64,000 nt of DNA from Omphiscola glabra (Eukaryota > Mollusca > Gastropoda > Lymnaeidae), in contig OZ024801.1 of assembly GCA_964017045.1 (NCBI GenBank), forward strand, positions 32,723,257-32,787,256, in the 5' to 3' direction. Both the position numbers and the translations under genes were made by a program. Position 1 is the first letter of the stretch, and every line of letters starts with the position of its first letter. Under the pieces are notes generated by a model. The model worked only from the letters and a program-made list of their open reading frames with translations, was not told where the DNA came from and did no database searches. Shown piece after piece: positions 58,008 through 64,000 of the stretch.

Positions 58008-61000
58008 ACTAGCGAGTACCCGGCATGCTTTGCAATGCCACTCATTGAAATAAAGTGTCCGTGTTTTAATAATTTTTTTGTAAGTTCTTCTAATAAACAC
58101 CTTTTTTTAACTGTCTGGTGCGTATTCGAATTAATTAGAAGGTTTTAAGAAGTGTCAGCAGACCACATGCAGCTGTCCGTGTGGGAAGCATGGATTTTCC
58201 AAATTTAGTCCCAAAACGTATAGCGATTGATCCCCCCATGCAATAGCTATGTTTGAAATTATATTTATATGGCTCATTTATTACATATAAACAAATTTTG
58301 GGCCCCCGGCCCCAAAAGTAATATTGTGAAATATTTGTACTAAATCAAAAACCTATTTATTAAGTCACATATACAAAATGAAATGTCACAGTTTATATTT
58401 AATGTAATTCCACCCACTTATGCAATAGCTCTGCTTGACGTTATATTTACATAGCTCATATAAGAAAAAAAAAGAATTTAAGGCCCCCCGGCCCAAAGCG
58501 GAATATTGTAAAATATTTGCACTTCTTTAGAAACATAATGCGGGCCTGCACACAACAACTCACTGAAAGTTTATCGCATTCAGATGAATAGTATAGGAAC
58601 TCATACGGAAATTATATTTAAATATCTCATATTAGAAAGAAAAACTACTATAGGGCCCCGGTCCAAAACTGGTAATTCTTTGTAAAATGAATGGGGTTTG
58701 ATATTCATGGATATACTTTTGTAAATGTACTTAAGTTGATTTTCTTAATTCGTAAAATGAGAAAATAGCATCTATTTTTCACAACAGTAATATCATTGGA
58801 TTTAAAGATATACAATTGTACACACCCTATTTCCTAACCCCCATGTATATGTACCTAAGAAGGCAAATTATTTGTCAAATTCATTTTGAGACGTATAGTG
58901 TGCTGCCATGTGCAAATTAAACTATTGAATTACAACTTCCCCCTCCCCCAAACAGAGTTTTAAAGAAATTAATAAAATCATCCACGGGATTGTAATCCAC
59001 TTACTTACGCAAAAACAATTTTTTTGCATTTCAAATGCTTTGTTCTTATTTATATGAGTGATAAGTGCATTAGTGGACGCTATTTGGATATGTAGTTTCG
59101 CTGCACTGATTGCATTAAACGGCATTTTCGTATTAAAAGTATATTTAAAGGTTCGTTTTTTTTTTTTTTTTTACTAATTTATAAATTTCATAAATGTATA
59201 TTTTTGGAAAGAATAAAAGTAAAAATTTATTAAACGTTAAAAATAAAAAGCAAAAATTGTATTTCATTTTTTAAATTGTAGCAATTTAAAAAGCAATCTA
59301 TTATATTTATTAATTTTACTTTTAGAAAGGGGGAAATACATTATCAATTTTATTAGGCGCGGTTATTAAATCAAATTTTTGCATTGAATAAATAGACAAT
59401 TTGAGTTCTGACGTCATTTGCGTTATTATTTAGAAAAAAATTAGTTTTACTTTTATTACGCAATGTTTGGAACGTACTTAAAAAATGCACTAAAATCAAC
59501 AGATGTTTTGGTTTCCCCGATAAATGTGATTACAGTGTAATTCTTTGATCATAATTTGTTTTATTAATTTTCATAACTTTCAACCACATATAAAATGTTT
59601 AAAATAGTTCCTTAGTTGTTACTCCAAATTTATTTGTAATTTATATTATTAATACTTAAAATTTTATTAAAATTAAAGCGATTATATAATATATTTTTCG
59701 CACTACCATTGATTCGAGTTCCTTAAAATAATAGAAGATAACTATGATTGTTTTAAAAAATGGGAACGTATTTAAATCGTATCGGTTCTTTGGAGTTACG
59801 GTCAGCATAGATCATTCTTATATAATAGATGTATTACTACATCATTGCTATTCAAAATCACAACACATTTAGAAAGCTATATCCGATTCTAAAATACGTC
59901 ACAAAATTCAAGCTTATTTATAAAAACAACAAAAATACTCTCTACACTAAACATGCAAAAACGTGTTTTCTCTGCTCTTGCTACAAATTGATGTCTGTTG
60001 GCATTTGTTCAAGGGCGGTTGAGTTGATAGCTCCGTTTGAAATTATTTTGATAAAGTTTGTTAAAGAAAACAAAACGAATTTAAGGACATCGGCCCATGC
60101 GAAATATTGTAAAATGTTGTTCTAATTTAGAAACATTTGCGGGAGCGCGCATATCAATTCACCAACGTTTTTATCGCAATCGGATGAATGGTATAGGAAT
60201 GCATACGATAATTATATAGATAATATAAGGGTGGAAAACGAATTAAGGCCCCCGGCCACAAACGGAATATTGTAGAATTGTTGTATTACTTCAGAAACCT
60301 ACTTATTATATCACAAAATTAAAAAAAGAGAAACATATTACTGAAGTTGTATCGCATTCAGATAAATGGTATAGGAGTGCATACGGATATTATTTTTTAC
60401 AAAGCTCATATAAGAAAAATAACGATTTTGGGGCCAACGGCCAAAAACTGATTATTTTAAAAGTGTTGTAACTACTTCAGAAACCTAATTATTATGTGAC
60501 ACACACAATTTAATGTCGCTATTTGTATTTGATTAAAAATATATCCATCCACACATTGGCTCTGTTTGAAATTTTATTTGTATAGCTCATATAGAAAAAA
60601 TAGAACATAGGGCCCCTGGCTCAAAACAGAATATTTTAAACGGTTGTAATAATTGGAAAAGCTTTGCGGGCGTGGGAGAAACATCTAACTAAAGTTTTAT
60701 CGCATTCAGATGAATGGTATAGGAGCGCATACCGAAATTATTTTCTACACAGCTCATATAAGAAAAAAAAAAAGAATTTGGGGCCAACGGCTGAAAACGG
60801 AATATTTTAAAAGTATTGTAATTACTCATTAACATGCGCGACTTTATGGACAACCTTTCAAAAAAGTTTATTTGCAATCACATGAATGGTGTAGGAGCGC
60901 ATAGGGTTTGAAATTATACATATATAGCTCCTATAAGAAAAAACGAACATGGGGCCCCTGGCTCAAAACGGAATATTTTAAAACGGTTGTAATAATTTAG

Positions 61001-61650
61001 AAACCTTTGTGGGCATGCTCGCAACATCTCGTCAAAGTTTTAGCGTATTGGAATAAATGGTGTAGGAGCGCAGACAAAACCTATTGTTTACAAAGCTCAT
61101 ATAAGAAAAAAAAACGATTTTGGGGCCAACGGCCAAAACGAAATATTTTAAAAGTGTTATAATGACCCAGTAGAATGTGCGAGCTTATGGAATACAACTC
61201 TCCAATGTTTTGTCGCAATCGCATGAATGGTGTAGGAGCGCATACGGTTTGAAACTATATTTATATAGCTCATATAAGAAAAAACGAACATGGGGCCCCT
61301 GGCTCAAAACGAAATATTTTAAAACGGTTATAATTATTTCCAAACCTTTGTGGGCGTGCTTGCAACATTTTACCAAAGATTTAGTGCATTCAGACGAATG
61401 GTGTAGGAGCGCAGACGGAAATATTTTTTACAAAGCTCGTATAAGAAAAAAAACGAATGAAGGGCCAACGGCCGAAAACTAAATATTTGAAAAGTTTTTT
61501 AATGACGCAGTTAAATGCCCGGGTAGGTGGCCAACAACTCACCAAAGTTTTGTTGCAATCGCATGAATGGTGTGGGAGCGCATATGAGACAAACAGACAT
61601 ACATACATACATACAAACAGACATACATTCATTTTTATATATATAGATAT
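58008..61650. mobile_element. Interspersed element containing about a dozen 170 bp units
   Basis: The left end has ACTAGCGAGTACCCGGCATG and the right end a (ACATACAT)n tract then TTTTTATATATATAGATA. Ends of this general kind (CTAGC..ACCCGGC start, GACATACA plus TATATAGAT finish) are widespread in animal genomes, but I do not name the family. Inside, units of about 166-177 bp carry TAGGAGCGCATA, GCTCATATAAGAAAAA and GGCC(C/A)CGGC cores; TGAATGGTGTAGGAGCGC starts near 60881, 61055, 61223, 61396 and 61562. From about 60570 two unit types alternate, one with GGGCCCCTGGCTCAAAA and one with GGGGCCAACGGCC, so the higher-order unit is about 345 bp. The stretch 58700-60050 is AT-rich and only weakly similar. 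No long open frame is seen. Confidence 0.65.
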
Positions 61651-61926
61651 ATAGTATACAATAAGTCAAATGTTGGTCAAGATATTTTTCATTCCATATT
61701 TTGTCACTTAGCTTCTTTAAAAAACATATTTACACAAACCTCAGGAGCTCATTGGAACATCAGCATAGATCTTAAAATAGCCAGGTTTTTTCAACAAGTG
61801 GTTGTGTGTCGGACTGTTGATATCTCTCACAAAAACTGTTTGTGACTTTATCACTTGTGTTAAGATTTCACTAAATATTTAATGATGCCATTCTACGGGC
61901 CTCATCATTGATGGTTTATCTGGCAG
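61651..61926. other. Unique AT-rich spacer
   Basis: No clear repeat or open frame. It ends in TTATCTGGCAG (61916-61926), a possible splice acceptor. Confidence 0.4.
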
Positions 61927-62190
61927 GTTCGGGGCAAGGGAGATCTGCGAGACAAGCTAAACTTTTTCTCGAGTGATGACGGATGGTAGAAGCAGAGATC
62001 AGCTCCCTTGTCTAGGAGAATGAGCAACAAAGACAGCTGTATGATAATTATTATGACAGCTCAGCCCATCAGGTGGTCCAGCCCTTGTTGGCTAAGAAGG
62101 TAGTTATCTTAAATTGTGGTTTCTTCACCTAATGTATAGCTATACCTCTCAGTTTATGCATTGAATAAAATAGTTATTTTTTCATTACAA
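61927..62190 (+). other. Possible 3' terminal exon with AATAAA (weak)
   Basis: After CTGGCAG, the frame VRGKGDLRDKLNFFSSDDGW is open for 20 codons and meets TAG. AATAAA at 62164-62169 follows in the same direction, about 175 bp after that stop. The segment is non-repetitive, moderately GC-rich for the area and lies just before a new array. It could be the last exon of a gene whose earlier exon is at 57725, or of a non-coding RNA. Evidence is limited to splice-like and polyadenylation-like motifs. Confidence 0.2.
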
Positions 62191-62229
62191 TATCCAAGTC
62201 CTATTATTTTTTATTTAAGATTGTCTGTC

Positions 62230-62760
62230 ATGGAAATGTCTTTAATGGGTAATGTCTGTCAAGGCTAATGTCTTTAATAGGCAATGTCTGTCATACCTAA
62301 TGTCTTTAATAGGCAATGTCTGTCAAGGCATATTGTCTAAATAGGTAATGTCTGTCTTGGCTAATGTCTTTAATAGGAAATGTCTGTCATGGCTAATGTC
62401 TTTAAGGGGTAATGTCTGTCAAGTTTAATGTCTTTAATAGGCAATGTCTGTCATGGCTAATGTCTTTAGTAGGCAATGTCTGTCATGGATAATGTCTTTC
62501 ATGACTGATGTCTTTAATGGGTAATGTCTGTCATGGGTAATGTACTTAATGGATAATATCTGTCATGGCTAATGAACTTAATGGGTAATGTCTATCATCG
62601 CTAATGTACTTAGTGGGTAATGTCTGTCATGGCTAATGTACTTAATGGGTAATATCTGTCATGGCTAATGTATTGTAATTCTAACATCTTTCCTGGCTAA
62701 TGATTTTCATGGCTAATATCTTCCATGGATATTGTCTTTCATAGTTTATTTCTTTTTTGG
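62230..62760. repeat. About 31-32 bp minisatellite, about 16 copies, diverged
   Basis: AATGTCTGTCATGGCTAATG followed by TCTTTAATAGG recurs. Variants are GTCAAGGC, GTACTTAATGGG and TCATGACTGATG. Units after about 62520 switch from GTCTTTAATAGG to GTACTTAATGGG, and the last ones (62680-62760) decay. Confidence 0.88.
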
Positions 62761-62877
62761 CTGATGTGTCCATTCCACAAACTGTTTAACCCATAACTGG
62801 GAGTGACCCTGGACAATATTCAAACCCAATTCTACTTAAACATGAGACACAAAATGGTAACATAGTGGATGTTGTCA

Positions 62878-63055
62878 TGGGCTTGCCTGAGACGGGCAAT
62901 GGTAACATGTTGGCTGGAGGCAGTGTCTTGCCTGAGACAGACAATGGTAACATGATGGCTGGAGGCAGTGGCTTGCCTGAGACAGGCAATGGTAACATAG
63001 TGGAGATTGTCATGGGCTTGCCTGAGACAGGCAATGGTAACATGGTGGCTGGAGG
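62878..63055. repeat. About 45-48 bp repeat, 4 copies
   Basis: GGCTTGCCTGAGACAGGCAA followed by TGGTAACATGATGGCTGGAG occurs four times with GTGGAGATTGTCATG in place of the second half in one copy. Minus- and plus-strand frames across it are by-products. CTTGCCTGAGACAGGCAA contains the inverted pair TTGCCTGAGACAGGCAA. Confidence 0.85.
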
Positions 63056-63129
63056 AATAATTTTAATTTAAATAAGTTAAAAATGTTAGTGTTAAAGATA
63101 GGGAAATTTTAAATCTCTGTTTTATTCAT

Positions 63130-63541
63130 ATCCTGGTCCATGCAGTTTAAGTCAGATAAAGTCATAGTCCATGCAGTTTAAGTCAGATAAAGTCATAGTC
63201 CATGCAGTTTAAATCAGATAAAGTCATAGTCCATGCAGTTGAAGTCAGATTAAGTCATAGTCCATGCAGTTTAAGCCAGATAAAGTCATAGTCCATGCAG
63301 TTTAAGTCAGATAAAGTCATAGTCCATGCAATTTTAAGTCAGATAAAGTCATAGTCCATGCAGTTTAAGTCAGATAAAGTCATAGTCCATGCAGTTTAAG
63401 CCAGATAAAGTCATAGTCCATGCAGTTTAAGTCACATAAAGTCATAGTCCATGCCATTTAAACCAGATTAAGTCATAATCCATGCATTTTAAGTCAGATA
63501 AAGTCATAGTCCATACAGTTTAAGTCAGATAAAGCCATAGA
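63130..63541. repeat. 31 bp minisatellite, about 13 copies
   Basis: GTCCATGCAGTTTAAGTCAG followed by ATAAAGTCATA repeats every 31 bp. Variants are TTTAAGCCAG, TTGAAGTCAG, GATTAAG and CATGCAATTTTAAG (one extra base). Confidence 0.94.
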
Positions 63542-63709
63542 GATTCATTAATTTTTTTTTCCATATGCCAGTACCTACCAATGACATTTGATTTAAATAA
63601 TGACCTTTTATGTATTAGAAATGTCAGTTTGCTAACAATATTGTAACATTTCAATTAGTTTTATTCATAAATTTGTTCCCTCAGAACTCTTTGACTGCGC
63701 ATACTCTCT

Positions 63710-63960
63710 ACGTGCTTGCAACTCTAAGTTGTCACATCTGTAATTGGCACCTCTAAGCTATGCGCATCTGTAAGTGACACATCTAAATTGTGCACATCTG
63801 TAATTGACACCTCTAAAATGTGCATATCTGTAATGGCACTTCTAAACTATGCACATCTGTGATTGGCACCTCTAAGCTATGCACATCTGTGATTGGCACC
63901 TCTAAGCTATGCACATCTGTAATTGGCAGCTATATGCTGTACACATCTGCATCTAAATAT
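63710..63960. repeat. 30 bp repeat, about 8 copies
   Basis: CTCTAAGCTATGCACATCTG followed by TGATTGGCAC recurs. Early units are diverged (TTGTCACATCTG, AAAATGTGCATATC) and later ones are nearly identical. It continues close to the window end. Confidence 0.9.
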
Positions 63961-64000
63961 AAGCATATAAAAATATATTCCTGCAAATATTATGACCTGT

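Noticed and set aside
59829..60125. Plus-strand 98-codon frame within the 58-61.65 kb element
   Set aside because: AT-rich composition, no domain recognised, and part of it matches the 170 bp unit that recurs with stops elsewhere.

Overview
This is a eukaryotic window, intron- and repeat-rich, with no bacterial gene layout. The most likely source is a mollusc, probably a freshwater pulmonate snail. The basis is AT-rich DNA, several non-LTR retrotransposon fragments of a type I associate with mollusc genomes, and short hAT elements with SPIN-type ends. SPIN elements are known from tetrapods, a triatomine bug and a pond snail. The species call is inference.

More than half of the window is tandem repeat. 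About thirty arrays with unrelated units of 11 to about 170 bp lie one after another. Positions 1-10.9 kb hold arrays of 51, 21, 23, 21, 43/57, 27, 69, 18, 30, 20 and 38 bp units, a SPIN-like hAT element whose inside has become a 0.9 kb array, and one LTR. Positions 11.0-12.6 kb hold the best host-gene candidate, a GC-richer open reading frame (11595-12488) whose internal 26-codon duplication has diverged mostly at synonymous sites. Positions 12.6-25.2 kb are low-complexity DNA with many poly-C/poly-G tracts, 22, 16 and 17 bp arrays, and LINE and hAT remnants. Positions 25.2-29.1 kb are 15, 11 and 24 bp arrays, the last abutting an exon-like segment on the minus strand. Positions 29.2-34.2 kb are transposon debris: an LTR with primer-binding-site-like sequence, a mutated LINE reverse transcriptase, and two hAT MITEs with 8 bp target duplications. 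Positions 34.2-38.97 kb are AT-rich and mostly single copy.

Positions 39.47-57.53 kb are one 18 kb satellite of a 55 bp unit, about 328 copies, with nested higher-order duplications (about 0.71, 1.43, 2.8, 4.2 and 8.8 kb offsets). Positions 58.0-61.65 kb are an interspersed element built from about 170 bp units that alternate between two types. The last 2.4 kb holds a possible 3' terminal exon with AATAAA and four more minisatellites (about 31, 45, 31 and 30 bp).

I see no tRNA, rRNA, CRISPR array or bacterial-type operon. The long open frames across arrays at 3.0, 7-9, 20-22.5, 25-26 and 26.8-29.2 kb follow from stop-free repeat units and are not treated as genes. The transposon copies all look defective. 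No set of genes in the window forms a recognisable pathway; the interest lies in repeat biology and in a few candidate exons between the arrays.
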